Shown: in pieces, positions 48,893 through 58,748 of the stretch
How the letters are laid out: the number at the start of each line of letters is the position of its first letter
Numbering within the stretch: position 1 is the first letter of the stretch
Assembly: GCA_023425645.1 (NCBI GenBank)
Contig: JAFACG010000013.1
Span: 16,043-80,042, forward strand
Length of the DNA: 64,000 nt
Origin: Pseudomonadota bacterium
Lineage (GTDB): Bacteria > Pseudomonadota > Gammaproteobacteria > Burkholderiales > Burkholderiaceae_B
Direction: 5' to 3'
Position numbers and translations under genes: made by a program
The notes under the pieces: model-generated
What the model was told of the DNA's origin: nothing
The model's database searches: none
Seen by the model: only the letters and a program-made list of their open reading frames with translations

Positions 48893-49846
48893 ATGAACAT
48901 CCCCGAGCACGATCACCATCATCAGCACGACCACGGCCAGTGCGGCCATCTGGATCACTCGGGAATCTATCTGTTTTCGCCCTCCGGCCAGGTCCTGGAG
49001 CCGGAACGCCTGACGCTGGCGCAGCAGCGCCTGCGCGACATGGGATTCACCGTGGATGCGGATGCGGACGCGCTGGCCGTGCACGAGCGCTTTGCCGGCA
49101 CGGACGAACAGCGCCTGGCCGCCGTCCAGCGCTCCCTGGCCCAGCCTCATCCCATCGTTATGGCCACGCGCGGCGGATACGGGCTCAGCCGCCTGCTCGA
49201 TCGAATCGACTGGCGCGCCGTGGCCGACAGCGGCAAGCATTTCGTGGGCATGTCGGACTTCACCGCCTTCAACCTGGCCCTGCTGGCCAGGACCGGCGCG
49301 ATCAGCTTCTCCGGGCCGACCGCCATCGCGGACTTCGGCTGTCCGGAACCTGACGACCTGACCACGGAGCTGTTCGCCGAACTGATGCGCGGCGAGCTGG
49401 AGCTGTTCAGCTTCGAGTCCGAGGACTCGGACGCCGTGGACGGGCGGGGCGTGCTGTGGGGCGGCAACCTGGCCGTGATGTGTTCGCTGCTGGGTACGCC
49501 GTATTTCCCACAAGTCGATGGCGGCATCCTGTTCCTGGAGGATGTAGGCGAGCACCCTTACCGCGTCGAGCGCATGTTGACGCAGCTCTGGCATGCCGGC
49601 GTGCTGAACCGCCAGCTTGCCGTGGTGCTCGGGCGTTTCACGGAATACCGCCAGGGCCCCAACGACAATGGCTTCGGCATGGATTCGGTCGTGCGCTGGC
49701 TGCGCGAGACCGTTAAGGTGCCCGTGGTCACGGGCCTGCCGTACGGCCACGTGGAGGTCAAGGTCACGCTGCCGGTGGGCAAGCAGGCCGGCCTGGCCAC
49801 CGAGGACGGCATGGCCTATCTGGTCCTGGACGAACACGAACACTGA
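48893..49846 (+). CDS. ldcA: Muramoyltetrapeptide (LD-)carboxypeptidase with His-rich leader
   Basis: 317 aa from ATG 48893. Family S66: nucleophile S121 in GMSDFT, E216 in EDVGEHPYR and H286 in PYGHVEV. It removes the terminal D-Ala from cytoplasmic tetrapeptide muropeptides during cell-wall recycling. The first 22 residues hold nine His and one Cys (EHDHHHQHDHGQCGHLDH), not part of the usual fold; they could bind metal. Confidence 0.93.
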   Translation: MNIPEHDHHHQHDHGQCGHLDHSGIYLFSPSGQVLEPERLTLAQQRLRDMGFTVDADADALAVHERFAGTDEQRLAAVQRSLAQPHPIVMATRGGYGLSRLLDRIDWRAVADSGKHFVGMSDFTAFNLALLARTGAISFSGPTAIADFGCPEPDDLTTELFAELMRGELELFSFESEDSDAVDGRGVLWGGNLAVMCSLLGTPYFPQVDGGILFLEDVGEHPYRVERMLTQLWHAGVLNRQLAVVLGRFTEYRQGPNDNGFGMDSVVRWLRETVKVPVVTGLPYGHVEVKVTLPVGKQAGLATEDGMAYLVLDEHEH

Positions 49847-49922
49847 CGACGGGCACTAACGGATTTCGCGGGCGCTTGCTACACTAGCGGGTTGAATCCA
49901 ACCTTTTGCAAAGTGCTTTTAC

Positions 49923-51521
49923 GTGATCTCCACCGCTAATCTAACGATCCAGTTCGGCGCCAAGCCCCTGTTTGAAAACGTCAGCGTCAAGTTCGGCGAA
50001 GGCAACCGCTACGGCCTGATCGGAGCCAACGGATCGGGCAAGTCCACCTTCATGAAAATCATCGGGGGCGACCTGGAAGCCAGCGCCGGCAATGTGTCGC
50101 TGGATCCGGGCGTGCGCCTGGGCAAGCTGCGCCAGGACCAGTTCGCCTACGAAGACATGCGCGTGCTGGACGTGGTCATGATGGGCCACACGGAAATGTG
50201 GAGCACCATGCAGGAGCGGGATGCGATCTACGCCAATCCCGACGCCACTGAAGAAGACTACATGAAGGCCGCCGAGCTGGAGGCCCGTTTTGCCGAGTAC
50301 GACGGCTACACCGCCGAATCGCGCGCCGGCGAGCTGCTGATGGGCCTGGAAATCCCGGTCGAGCAGCACAACCTGCCCATGAGCGAGGTGGCCCCAGGCT
50401 GGAAGCTGCGCGTGCTGCTGGCCCAGGCGCTGTTCTCCAATCCCGACGTGCTGCTGCTGGACGAGCCCACCAACAACCTGGACATCAACACCATCCGCTG
50501 GCTGGAGGACGTGCTCAACAGCTACCAGAGCACCATGGTCATCATCAGCCACGATCGCCACTTCCTGAACCAGGTCTGCACCCATATGGCCGACCTGGAC
50601 TACGGCGAATTGCGCGTCTATCCCGGCAACTACGACGACTACATGCTGGCTTCGGTGCAGTCGCGCGAACGCGTGCTGGCGGCCAACTCCAAGGCCAAGG
50701 AACGCATCAGCGAACTGCAGGACTTCGTGCGCCGCTTCGCCGCCAACAAATCCAAGTCCCGCCAGGCCACCTCGCGCCTGAAGCAGATCGGCCGCCTGAA
50801 GGCCGACACCATCGAGGTCAAGCCGTCCTCGCGCCAGAATCCCTTCATGCGCTTCGAGCAGAAGAAGGTGCTGCACCGCCTGGCCGTCACGGTGGAAGGG
50901 CTGGGCAAGTCCTACGACCGCCCCGTCATCGGCAATTTCTCGGCCATGATAGAAGCCGGCGAGAAGATCGCCATCGTGGGCGCCAACGGCGTGGGCAAGA
51001 CCACGCTGCTGCGCCTGCTGGCCGGCGACCTGGAGCCCGACCGCGGTTCGGTGACCTGGTCCGAGAACGCCGACATCGGCTACATGGCCCAGGACGTGTC
51101 GGACGAATTCGAAACCCAGGACAATCTCTTCGATTGGATCAGCCGGTTCCGCCAGGCGGGCGACGACGACCAGTCGCTGCGCTCGGTGCTGGGACGCATG
51201 CTGTTCTCGGCGGACGACATCATCAAGCCCGTCAAGGTGCTCTCGGGCGGGGAAAAGAACCGCATGACCTTCTCGCGCCTGATGCTGGGCCGGCACAACG
51301 TCATGCTGCTGGACGAACCCACCAACCACCTGGACATGGAGTCCATCGAGTCCCTGCAGCTGGCCCTGGAGAAGTTCGCCGGCACCCTGATCTTCGTCTC
51401 CCACGATCGCGAGTTCGTCTCGGGCGTGGCCACGCGCATCATCGAAGTGCTGCCCGACGGCAAGCTGGTGGACTATCACGGCGGCTACGAAGACTACCTG
51501 GCTGCGCGCGAGCAGGCCTGA
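49923..51521 (+). CDS. ABC-F ATPase, YbiT type
   Basis: 532 aa from a GTG. Two ABC domains (Walker [10 protein letters not shown] near residue 36 and GANGVGKTT near 358) joined by a basic Ser/Lys-rich linker. The first signature reads [19 protein letters not shown] and the second [11 protein letters not shown], exactly the YbiT arrangement. No membrane domain. ABC-F proteins act on the ribosome; YbiT relieves stalling in E. coli. The next gene follows after 8 bp. Confidence 0.94.
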   Translation: MISTANLTIQFGAKPLFENVSVKFGEGNRYGLIGANGSGKSTFMKIIGGDLEASAGNVSLDPGVRLGKLRQDQFAYEDMRVLDVVMMGHTEMWSTMQERDAIYANPDATEEDYMKAAELEARFAEYDGYTAESRAGELLMGLEIPVEQHNLPMSEVAPGWKLRVLLAQALFSNPDVLLLDEPTNNLDINTIRWLEDVLNSYQSTMVIISHDRHFLNQVCTHMADLDYGELRVYPGNYDDYMLASVQSRERVLAANSKAKERISELQDFVRRFAANKSKSRQATSRLKQIGRLKADTIEVKPSSRQNPFMRFEQKKVLHRLAVTVEGLGKSYDRPVIGNFSAMIEAGEKIAIVGANGVGKTTLLRLLAGDLEPDRGSVTWSENADIGYMAQDVSDEFETQDNLFDWISRFRQAGDDDQSLRSVLGRMLFSADDIIKPVKVLSGGEKNRMTFSRLMLGRHNVMLLDEPTNHLDMESIESLQLALEKFAGTLIFVSHDREFVSGVATRIIEVLPDGKLVDYHGGYEDYLAAREQA

Positions 51522-51529
51522 GGCCGCCG

Positions 51530-52126
51530 ATGGCCTTGTTCACCCTGCTGGAGCCGGCCCGTTTCGAAGAGGACATCAAGAAAAGCCGCTTCCTGGCGCT
51601 GGCCGCCCCGGTGGACGGCGCCGCCCAGGCCCTGCAGTTCTTCCAGGAGAACAGCGTCCCGGACGCCACGCACAATTGCTGGGCCTACAAGATCGGCGCG
51701 GAGTACCGCTTCAACGATGACGGCGAGCCGGGCGGCACGGCCGGCCGCCCCATCTTGCAGGCCATCGAAGGGCAGAATTGCGATCGGGTGGCCGTGCTGG
51801 TGGTGCGCTGGTTCGGCGGCGTCAAGCTGGGTACGGGCGGGCTGGTGCGCGCTTATGGCGGCGCGACCGCTCAATGCCTGCGGCTGGCCGGCAAGCGCGA
51901 ACTGATTCCCATGTCGCGGTTGCGCTGCCGCTGCTCGTTCAGCGATCTGGCGCTGGTCCAGTCCCGCTTCGAGTCCTTCGGCGTCCAGGTCCAGGACGAG
52001 CAGTTCGACGGGGAGGGCGTCTCCTGGGTCCTGGCCTTGCCGGCGGACAAGCGCGCCGGTTTCCATCAGGCCTTCGTCAACATGACCCGCGGGCAGGGCA
52101 AGTGCGCGCCCCTCCAGGCGGAGTGA
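51530..52126 (+). CDS. YigZ/IMPACT family protein
   Basis: 198 aa from ATG 51530. N-terminal UPF0029/Impact domain with EEDIKKSRFLALAAPV, THNCWAYKIG, FNDDGEPGGTAGRPIL and VRWFGGVKLGTGGLVRAYGG; C-terminal ferredoxin-like DUF1949 part. Conserved in bacteria; precise role unknown, perhaps in translation control. Operon with the ABC-F gene. Confidence 0.93.
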   Translation: MALFTLLEPARFEEDIKKSRFLALAAPVDGAAQALQFFQENSVPDATHNCWAYKIGAEYRFNDDGEPGGTAGRPILQAIEGQNCDRVAVLVVRWFGGVKLGTGGLVRAYGGATAQCLRLAGKRELIPMSRLRCRCSFSDLALVQSRFESFGVQVQDEQFDGEGVSWVLALPADKRAGFHQAFVNMTRGQGKCAPLQAE

Positions 52127-52205
52127 CCGCGCGTCTTTGCCCCGAACGGAGATTCTCCGCCACACCTGTTTCCCTGCCGGTATTTCTGCTGCTAGGGTAG
52201 GGGCA

Positions 52206-52985
52206 ATGAATCCCTTGCCTTCTTCCTGCCTGGCTGATCAGCTATCGCGCATCCAGCGTGTGTTGCGCCATCGCCTTCCCGCCGGCCTGCTGGCCTTGTA
52301 TTTGTACGGCTCCGCCGTGCAGAGCCGTTTGCAGCCCTACAGCGACATCGATCTCCTGGCGGTGGTGGATGCACCTTTGCCGGCGGCTGCGCGCCTGGCT
52401 CTGATGCGGGACCTGCTCTCGGTCTCGGCCTGGCCCGGCAGCGATCCGCATTGCCGAGCGGTGGAATTGACCGTGCTGGTTCGTGCCGATGTCGTGCCCT
52501 GGCGTTTTCCTCCTCGGCGCGAACTGCAATTCGGCGAATGGCTGCGCGAGGCGCTGCAGGCCGGCCAGGCGCCGCAGCCGGAACCCGATCCGGACCTGGC
52601 CATTCTCCTGACCCAGCTTCGTCAGCACAGCGTGGCCTTGCTGGGACCGCCGGCCGACGATTGTTTCGAACCGGTTCCCGTCCAGGACCTGAACGCCGCC
52701 ATGCATCGCGCCGCGGCGCAGTGGGAAAAGCCTGCCGATTGGGCCGGGGATGAGCGCAATGTGCTCCTGGCCCTGGCGCGCATCTGGTTCAGCTTGTGCA
52801 CGGGTGACATCGTCTCCAAGGACGCGGCGGCCGCCTGGGCTGCCGAGCGGCTACCCCAGCCCTGCAAAGGGGTGATGGTGCATGCCCGCGACGCTTATCT
52901 GGGCCTGGCGTCCGACCGGCTGGACCGGCAGCCGGAGCAGGTCCAGGCCTGCATTGCGCGCATCAAGAGCCGGCTTCCCGCCTGA
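52206..52985 (+). CDS. AadA-like aminoglycoside 3''(9)-adenylyltransferase
   Basis: 259 aa from ATG 52206. Nucleotidyltransferase fold with LYGSAVQSRLQPYSDIDLLA: S36, D47 and D49 bind Mg-ATP, E87 is the catalytic base, and W112, W173 and D178 line the drug site. All fall at the same positions as in the Salmonella AadA structure. The expected reaction is adenylylation of streptomycin and spectinomycin. It is GC-rich like its neighbours, without integron or IS signs, so it appears to be native chromosomal rather than acquired. Confidence 0.88.
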   Translation: MNPLPSSCLADQLSRIQRVLRHRLPAGLLALYLYGSAVQSRLQPYSDIDLLAVVDAPLPAAARLALMRDLLSVSAWPGSDPHCRAVELTVLVRADVVPWRFPPRRELQFGEWLREALQAGQAPQPEPDPDLAILLTQLRQHSVALLGPPADDCFEPVPVQDLNAAMHRAAAQWEKPADWAGDERNVLLALARIWFSLCTGDIVSKDAAAAWAAERLPQPCKGVMVHARDAYLGLASDRLDRQPEQVQACIARIKSRLPA

Positions 52986-53181
52986 CCTCCTGGAAAACAG
53001 CCTCGCTCCAGGGGAAATTAAGCCAGGCGTCCTGCCTGGACGAAAAGACATGTTTTACGTACGAACCGGCGCGGTCGTAACGTGTTCCTTCGTCATAATG
53101 GCTGCATCCGAGTCGTCGTCCAGCCCCAGGCGCCATGCAGCACAGCCGGGTCGGGCGCGGCCTGTTCCCGGGGTGAACGCC

Positions 53182-53700
53182 ATGTCCTACGAGACCGATG
53201 CCAGCGAGTGGCTCAACACGGAAGCGCCGCTCAGCCTGCGGGCCTTGCGCGGCCGGGTGGTGGTCGTCACGGTGTTCCAGATGCTGTGTCCAGGCTGCGT
53301 GCGCAACAGCCTGCCGCAGGCCAAAGGACTGGATGCGCTCTTCCCGCGCGAGGACCTGGCGGTCATCGGTCTGCACAGCGTGTTCGAGCACCATCACGTC
53401 ATGACGCCGGCCGCCCTGCGCGTCTTTGCCGGTGAATACCGGCTGGGCTTTCCCATCGCCATCGACAGGCCGTTGGAGTCGGGCGTCATGCCGGCGACCA
53501 TGAATCAATGGGGTCTGGGCGGCACGCCCACCCTGCTGGTGTTTGATCGGCAAGGCGAACTGGCCTTGCGGCACCTGGGGCATCTGGATGATTTGCGGCT
53601 GGGAGCTTTCGTGGGCCAGCTCATCGCCCAGCGCAGGCCCCGGGAGGCGGGCCTGGAACCCGCGGATCAGAGGGATGGCGGCCCGGTATGCACGCCGTGA
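53182..53700 (+). CDS. Thioredoxin-fold protein, peroxiredoxin/TlpA-like
   Basis: 172 aa from ATG 53182. Redox motif CPGC at C36-C39 in VVVTVFQMLCPGC, a LHSVFEHHHVMTP stretch and cis-Pro in GGTPTLLVFDRQGEL. No signal peptide, so probably cytoplasmic. Resembles AhpC/TSA-type redoxins that handle thiols or peroxides; substrate unknown. Confidence 0.85.
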   Translation: MSYETDASEWLNTEAPLSLRALRGRVVVVTVFQMLCPGCVRNSLPQAKGLDALFPREDLAVIGLHSVFEHHHVMTPAALRVFAGEYRLGFPIAIDRPLESGVMPATMNQWGLGGTPTLLVFDRQGELALRHLGHLDDLRLGAFVGQLIAQRRPREAGLEPADQRDGGPVCTP

Positions 53701-53722
53701 ATTTTCCACTTGGCAAGGATAC

Positions 53723-53995
53723 GTGTTGAAAATTGCTGTTTTCGATACTTACGTGGTGCGTCCCGATGGACGCCGCATGCATTTCGATATTCTGGTGCAT
53801 GAGCAGGACGATGCCAAGGCGCCGGACGTGGTGCTGGATCATGGCCGGCGCTATCTGAGCGCCAAGGGCGTACCGGCTGATACCCTGAGTGCGCGCGAGT
53901 GCCGCTTTTGCCATACGGAGATCGCCTCGCCCGCAGTCGAGAACGAGATCAAGCGCATCGGCTTTGCCATCATCGAGCTGGAGCATTGCGACTAG
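53723..53995 (+). CDS. DUF2024 protein
   Basis: 90 aa from GTG 53723 (AAGGA just upstream). It begins LKIAVFDTYVVRPDGRRMHF DILV, the DUF2024 pattern, and contains CRFCH, a possible metal or redox pair. Function unknown. It follows the redoxin gene by 22 bp. Confidence 0.82.
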   Translation: MLKIAVFDTYVVRPDGRRMHFDILVHEQDDAKAPDVVLDHGRRYLSAKGVPADTLSARECRFCHTEIASPAVENEIKRIGFAIIELEHCD

Positions 53996-54010
53996 GCGCA
54001 TGCGCCACGA

Positions 54011-54041
54011 AAAAACGCCAGGCACACAGCCTGGCGTTTTT
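54011..54041. terminator. Bidirectional rho-independent terminator
   Basis: AAAAACGCCAGGC / GCCTGGCGTTTTT arms with a 5-nt loop. A-tract and T-tract on either side let it serve both the DUF2024 gene and the convergent thioredoxin gene. Confidence 0.85.
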
Positions 54042-54109
54042 GCTTGCGGCGCAGCCGTGTTCCAGCAGGCAAGCGCCTGTTCAGCGCAGACTTTACCTGG
54101 ATGCCGGAA

Positions 54110-54490
54110 TCAGTTCTGGGTCTTGCCCTGGGATTCCTGGGCGGCGATCTCGGCGTGAACCTTCTCCATGTCCACCGCCTTGACCTGCTCCACCAGTTCG
54201 TTGAGCTGCGAAGCCGACAGGGCGCCGGCCTGGGAGAACAGCAGGACGCGTTCGCGGAAAACCATCAGCGTGGGAATGGAGCGGATGCGCAGGGCCGCGG
54301 CAAGCTCCTGTTCGTCCTCGGTGTTCACTTTGGCGAAGGTGACGTCCTGGTGCTCGGCGGCAGCGGCTTCGAACACGGGGGCGAATTGGCGACACGGACC
54401 GCACCAGGGGGCCCAGAAGTCGATGATGAGGGGTTTGCCGTCTTCGACGGCAGCCTGGAAGGTGGCCTCGTTCAGTTCGATGGTGCTCAT
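54110..54490 (-). CDS. Thioredoxin-like protein
   Basis: 126 aa from ATG 54490. Thioredoxin fold with WCGPC (C30-C33) after LIIDFWAP and cis-Pro in [10 protein letters not shown]. The C-terminal helix is about 18 residues longer than in TrxA and charged. Cytoplasmic disulfide reductase, a second thioredoxin rather than the main TrxA. Confidence 0.92.
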   Translation of the reverse strand: MSTIELNEATFQAAVEDGKPLIIDFWAPWCGPCRQFAPVFEAAAAEHQDVTFAKVNTEDEQELAAALRIRSIPTLMVFRERVLLFSQAGALSASQLNELVEQVKAVDMEKVHAEIAAQESQGKTQN

Positions 54491-54585
54491 GGGGAGAGCC
54501 TCCGCATTAAAAAATACCCCCACGCTGCGCCTTTGGCTTGCTGCCCCCCCAAGGGGGGATTTTTACCTTAGGACGGCCTGGCGGT

Positions 54586-54613
54586 AAAAAAAAGCGGCTG
54601 GTGGACAGCCGCT
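54586..54613 (-). terminator. Rho-independent terminator of the purine permease gene
   Basis: On the minus strand AGCGGCTG / CAGCCGCT arms with a 5-nt loop are followed by eight T. It lies about 75 bp past the permease stop, so the thioredoxin gene has separate transcription. Confidence 0.82.
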
Positions 54614-54687
54614 CTGTTAGTCATGCGTTCAGTGTAACCGCTTTTCCAGCGACGCCAAAGCGGCGCCCCGTTCCGCGGCAGGGTTAT

Positions 54688-55980
54688 TCATTCCGCATAG
54701 ACGCCATACTTGATGATGAACAGGATGGCCACGATCAGGGTGGCGGGGTGGATGTCGCGCCAGCGTCCGGTGGTCAGCTTGATGACCACGTAGCTGATGA
54801 AGCCGAAGGCCAGGCCGTTGGCGATCGAGTAGGTGAAAGGCATGGCGAAAGCGGCCAGGGCGGCCGGCACGGCTTCGGTCATGTCTTCCCACTTGACCTC
54901 GGTGATCTCGCGCATCATCAGGCAGGCGACATAGAGCAGGGCGGGCGCGGTTGCGTAGCCCGGAACGGTGGCGGCCAGGGGCGAGAAGAACAGGGCCAGC
55001 AGGAACAGCACCCCCACGGTCAGGGCGGTCAGGCCGGTGCGCCCGCCTGCCTGCACGCCGGAGGCGCTTTCGACATAGGCGGTGGTGCTGCTGGTGCCCA
55101 GCATGGAGCCGGCCACGATGGCGGTGCTGTCGGCCAGCAGGGCGCGGCCCAGGCGGTTGGGGCGGCCTTCCTCGATCAGGCGGGCGCGCTTGGCCACGCC
55201 TATCATGGTGCCGGTGGCGTCGAAGACCTCGACCAGCACCAGCACCAGAATCACGTGGATGAAGCCGGTGTGCAGGGCGCCCAGGATGTCCAGCTGCATG
55301 AAGGTGGGCATCAGCGACGGGGGCATGGAGACCACGCCGCCGAACTGGCTGTAGCCGGTTGCGATGGACAGGAGGGTGATGGCCAGGATGCCGATCAGGA
55401 TGGCGCCGCGCACCCTCAGGGCGTCCAGGGCGGCGATGATGAAAAAGCCCAGGATGGCGAACATGGCCCCGGGCTTGGTCAGGTCGCCCAGGCCGATCTT
55501 GGTGGCGGGGTTGGCCACGACGATCTCCGAGGTCATCAGCGCGATCAGGCCCAGGAACATGCCTATGCCGGCGGCGATGGCGCTTTGCAGGGACCTGGGT
55601 ATGCCGCGTATCAGCCAGCCGCGTATGCCGGTGACGGTCAGCAGCAGGAAGATCACGCCGGAGATGAAGACCGCGCCCAGCGCCTGTTGCCAGGTGTAGC
55701 CCAGCGTGGCGACCACGGTGAAGGCGAAGAAGGCGTTCAGCCCCATGCCCGGCGCCATGCCGATGGGCCAGTTGGCCAGGAAGGCCATGATGAAGGTGCC
55801 CAGCGCGGCGGCCAGGCAGGTGGCCACGAAGACCGCGTTGCGATCCATGCCCGTGGAGGACAGGATGTCCGGATTGACGAAAATGATGTAGGACATGGTC
55901 AGGAAGGTGGTGATGCCTGCCAGGACCTCGGTGCGGAAATTGGTGCCATGCTCAGAGAGTTTGAATAAGCGTTCAAACAT
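54688..55980 (-). CDS. NCS2 purine permease, AzgA type
   Basis: 430 aa, about 13-14 helices. Begins FKLSEHGTNFRTEVLAGITT FLTMSYIIFVNP, the AzgA (PbuG/AdeP) start, with NAFFAFTVV and DATGTMIGVAKRA, VEVFDATGT in the substrate region. H+-linked import of adenine/guanine/hypoxanthine. No purine riboswitch recognised upstream; a CACAG/CTGTG dyad lies at 56063-56077. Divergent from tsaD. Confidence 0.93.
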   Translation of the reverse strand: MFERLFKLSEHGTNFRTEVLAGITTFLTMSYIIFVNPDILSSTGMDRNAVFVATCLAAALGTFIMAFLANWPIGMAPGMGLNAFFAFTVVATLGYTWQQALGAVFISGVIFLLLTVTGIRGWLIRGIPRSLQSAIAAGIGMFLGLIALMTSEIVVANPATKIGLGDLTKPGAMFAILGFFIIAALDALRVRGAILIGILAITLLSIATGYSQFGGVVSMPPSLMPTFMQLDILGALHTGFIHVILVLVLVEVFDATGTMIGVAKRARLIEEGRPNRLGRALLADSTAIVAGSMLGTSSTTAYVESASGVQAGGRTGLTALTVGVLFLLALFFSPLAATVPGYATAPALLYVACLMMREITEVKWEDMTEAVPAALAAFAMPFTYSIANGLAFGFISYVVIKLTTGRWRDIHPATLIVAILFIIKYGVYAE

Positions 55981-56185
55981 GGTCTTCCCCTCGTGGTTGA
56001 TATGCTGTCGGAATCCCTTGGAGCGTGTGCAGGCTCCAAGATGGATGATGGATTTTAACCGTCACAGACACACTGTGTTGCACTCTTTATGCCTGCACAA
56101 TGGACCTTTAAGAGAAGCTTGGCAAGAGGTGGCGCACGGGCAACAATTTGCCGACCTCGCCATGGCGGCGGGGTAAAATAATCGA

Positions 56186-57244
56186 ATGAATATTCTTGGA
56201 TTTGAAAGTTCCTGCGACGAGACCGGCGTGGCGCTGGTCAGCACGGAACGGGGCCTGTTGGCTCATGCCCTGCACAGCCAGATCGCCATGCACCGCGATT
56301 ACGGCGGCGTCGTGCCGGAGCTGGCTTCGCGCGACCACATCCGGCGCGTGCTGCCCCTGACCCGCCAGGTGCTGTCGCAAGCAGGCCTGGCGCTGGACGA
56401 GGTGGACGCCATCGCCTATACGGCCGGTCCCGGGCTGGCCGGAGCCTTGCTGGTAGGAGCCAGCGTCGCGCAGGCCATAGCCTGGTCGCTGGGCAAGCCC
56501 ACCATCGCGGTGCATCACCTGGAAGGGCACCTGCTCTCGCCGCTGCTGGCCGAGCCCCGTCCTGAGTTCCCTTTTGTGGCGCTGCTGGTATCGGGCGGCC
56601 ACACGCAGATCATGCGGGTGGACGGCGTGGGCCGGTACGAATTGCTGGGCGAGACCCTGGACGATGCGGCCGGCGAAGCCTTTGACAAAAGCGCCAAGCT
56701 GATGGGGCTGGGCTATCCCGGCGGACCGGCCCTGTCGCGTCTGGCCGAGCAGGGCGACCCGACGGTGTACGATTTGCCCCGCCCCATGCTGCACAGCAAG
56801 GACCTGGATTTCAGCTTCAGCGGCCTGAAGACCGCGGTGCTGACGCGGTTGCGCAAACTGGAGCAGGAAGAGGGCGGGGTGACGCCGCAGCGGCGCGCCG
56901 ACCTGGCCGCCGCCACGGAAAGCGCCATTGTCGACGTGCTGGCGGCCAAGGCCATCAAGGCCTTGAAGCAAAGCGGGCTGAAGCGCCTGGTGGTGGCCGG
57001 CGGCGTGGGGGCCAACCGGCATCTGCGCGCCCAGCTGCAGCAGGCGATGCGCAAGCTGCGCGGCGAGGTCTTCTTTCCGCCGCTGGAATTCTGTACCGAC
57101 AATGGCGCCATGATCGCGTTTGCGGCGGCCATGCGGCTGCGGCATGGCCTGGCGGAACTGGATGCGTCGCAGCACGGGTTCGCGATCCGGCCGCGCTGGG
57201 ACCTGGCCAGCGTCAACGAGCCGCTGGCGCAGGCAGGAGCCTAG
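56186..57244 (+). CDS. tsaD: tRNA N6-threonylcarbamoyladenosine transferase
   Basis: 352 aa. Metal ligands H111 and H115 in [10 protein letters not shown], plus [15 protein letters not shown] at the N-terminus and [15 protein letters not shown]. It installs t6A at position 37 of ANN-decoding tRNAs with TsaB/C/E. Ends 3 bp before the convergent plsY end. Confidence 0.97.
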   Translation: MNILGFESSCDETGVALVSTERGLLAHALHSQIAMHRDYGGVVPELASRDHIRRVLPLTRQVLSQAGLALDEVDAIAYTAGPGLAGALLVGASVAQAIAWSLGKPTIAVHHLEGHLLSPLLAEPRPEFPFVALLVSGGHTQIMRVDGVGRYELLGETLDDAAGEAFDKSAKLMGLGYPGGPALSRLAEQGDPTVYDLPRPMLHSKDLDFSFSGLKTAVLTRLRKLEQEEGGVTPQRRADLAAATESAIVDVLAAKAIKALKQSGLKRLVVAGGVGANRHLRAQLQQAMRKLRGEVFFPPLEFCTDNGAMIAFAAAMRLRHGLAELDASQHGFAIRPRWDLASVNEPLAQAGA

Positions 57245-57247
57245 GCT

Positions 57248-57892
57248 TTATTTTTTCGTGCCGGAGCCGATCTTGCTTTCCTTGCCGGTCATGAGGCGGC
57301 GGATGTTGTCCTGGTGTCGCCACAGCAGCAGGGCGGCGATGGCGATCAGGGCGGCGGCGGTCGCGCCGCTCATGGGCCAGGCCACCTTGGCCCCCAGCAG
57401 GTAATAGAAGGGCACGAATACGGCGCTGACGATGGCGGCCAGCGAGGAGTACCGGCTGACCCAGGCGATGATCAGCCAGGTGACCAGCGTGGCCAGCGCC
57501 AGCCAGGGCTCCAGGGCCAGGATCACGCCTATGGCGGTGGCCACGCCCTTGCCGCCCTTGAAGCCCAGGAACAGCGGGAACAGATGGCCCAGGAAGGCGA
57601 ACAGGGCGCTGATGGCGGCCAGCGCCGGCGCCCAGCCCCAGGCGGCGATGGCCTGCTGGGTCAGGAACACCGCCAGCCAGCCTTTGAACGCATCGCCCAG
57701 CAAGGTCAGAACGGCGGCCTTCTTGTTTCCGGTGCGCAACACGTTGGTGGCGCCCGGGTTCTTGGAGCCAAAAGTGCGCGGGTCCTGCAAGCCCATGATT
57801 TTGCTGACGATCACGGCAAAGGGCAGCGAGCCCAGCAGGTAGGAAACCAGGGCCGTGAGCAAGGCGGCCGCGGCGAAGGGAAGGGCATTCAT
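57248..57892 (-). CDS. plsY: Glycerol-3-phosphate acyltransferase PlsY
   Basis: 214 aa from ATG 57892, about five to seven helices. Motifs [45 protein letters not shown] match the PlsY active site. It acylates G3P from acyl phosphate, the first step of phospholipid synthesis. Confidence 0.96.
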   Translation of the reverse strand: MNALPFAAAALLTALVSYLLGSLPFAVIVSKIMGLQDPRTFGSKNPGATNVLRTGNKKAAVLTLLGDAFKGWLAVFLTQQAIAAWGWAPALAAISALFAFLGHLFPLFLGFKGGKGVATAIGVILALEPWLALATLVTWLIIAWVSRYSSLAAIVSAVFVPFYYLLGAKVAWPMSGATAAALIAIAALLLWRHQDNIRRLMTGKESKIGSGTKK

Positions 57893-58005
57893 GGGATCGG
57901 AGCTCCACAATAATAGTTGCGCGGATTCTACCGGCCTTGCAGCAAAATACCAAAACCAGCGGGTACAATTCGCTACCCCTGTTAGATTTTTAACGGAAGT
58001 GAACG

Positions 58006-58746
58006 ATGCGTATTCTGGTGTCCAATGATGACGGCTACAATGCGGCCGGGATCGAGGCGCTGCATCAGGCCCTGCAGGGCCTGGGCGAACTGACCGTCAT
58101 CGCACCCGAGACCAATTGCAGCGGGGCCAGCAACTCCTTGACGCTGAACCGCCCCCTGTCGGTGCGCCAGGCCGCCAATGGCTTCTATTACGTCAATGGT
58201 ACACCGTCGGACTGCGTGCACGTTGCCCTGACCGGGCTGCTGGACTTCCGTCCGGACCTGGTGGTCTCGGGCATCAACAACGGCGCCAACATGGGCGACG
58301 ATACGCTGTATTCGGGCACGGTCGCCGCCGCCATGGAAGGGCACCTGTTCGGCATACCCGCCATCGCTTTTTCACTGATCGAGCGCGGCTGGCCCCATCT
58401 GGACAGTGCCGCGCGCATCGCGCGCGAGGTCGTGGAACGCTGCCGCCGCCAGCCCCTGGCGCCCAACACCCTGCTCAACGTCAACATTCCGGCCGTGCCC
58501 TACGATGCGCTCAAGGGCCTGCGCGTCACGCGTCTGGGCAAGCGCCATCCTTCCGAGCCCGTCATCCAGAGCCGCACGCCCTATGGCGATCCGGTCTACT
58601 GGATAGGCCCGGTCGGCCGGGTGTCCGACAGCGCGGACGACACGGATTTCGGCGCGGTCGAGCAACTGGCCGTATCGGTCACGCCGTTGCGCGTAGACCT
58701 GACCAATTACGAACAACTGGCCGGCATACGGGCCTGGGCGGAGTAG
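58006..58746 (+). CDS. surE: 5'-nucleotidase SurE
   Basis: 246 aa. Metal site D8-D9 in [12 protein letters not shown], plus [13 protein letters not shown] and [20 protein letters not shown]. Nucleoside monophosphate phosphatase of stationary phase. ATG 58006 with GGAAGTGAA upstream. First of surE-pcm-nlpD. Confidence 0.96.
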   Translation: MRILVSNDDGYNAAGIEALHQALQGLGELTVIAPETNCSGASNSLTLNRPLSVRQAANGFYYVNGTPSDCVHVALTGLLDFRPDLVVSGINNGANMGDDTLYSGTVAAAMEGHLFGIPAIAFSLIERGWPHLDSAARIAREVVERCRRQPLAPNTLLNVNIPAVPYDALKGLRVTRLGKRHPSEPVIQSRTPYGDPVYWIGPVGRVSDSADDTDFGAVEQLAVSVTPLRVDLTNYEQLAGIRAWAE

Positions 58747-58748
58747 CC

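Noticed and set aside
54538..54562. C7/G6 stretch as a terminator of the thioredoxin region
   Set aside because: Loop would be only two bases and no gene on the plus strand ends there; more likely part of a GC-rich intergenic repeat.
55981..56185. Purine riboswitch ahead of the AzgA-type permease
   Set aside because: No conserved purine-aptamer junction or P2/P3 loop sequences could be found.
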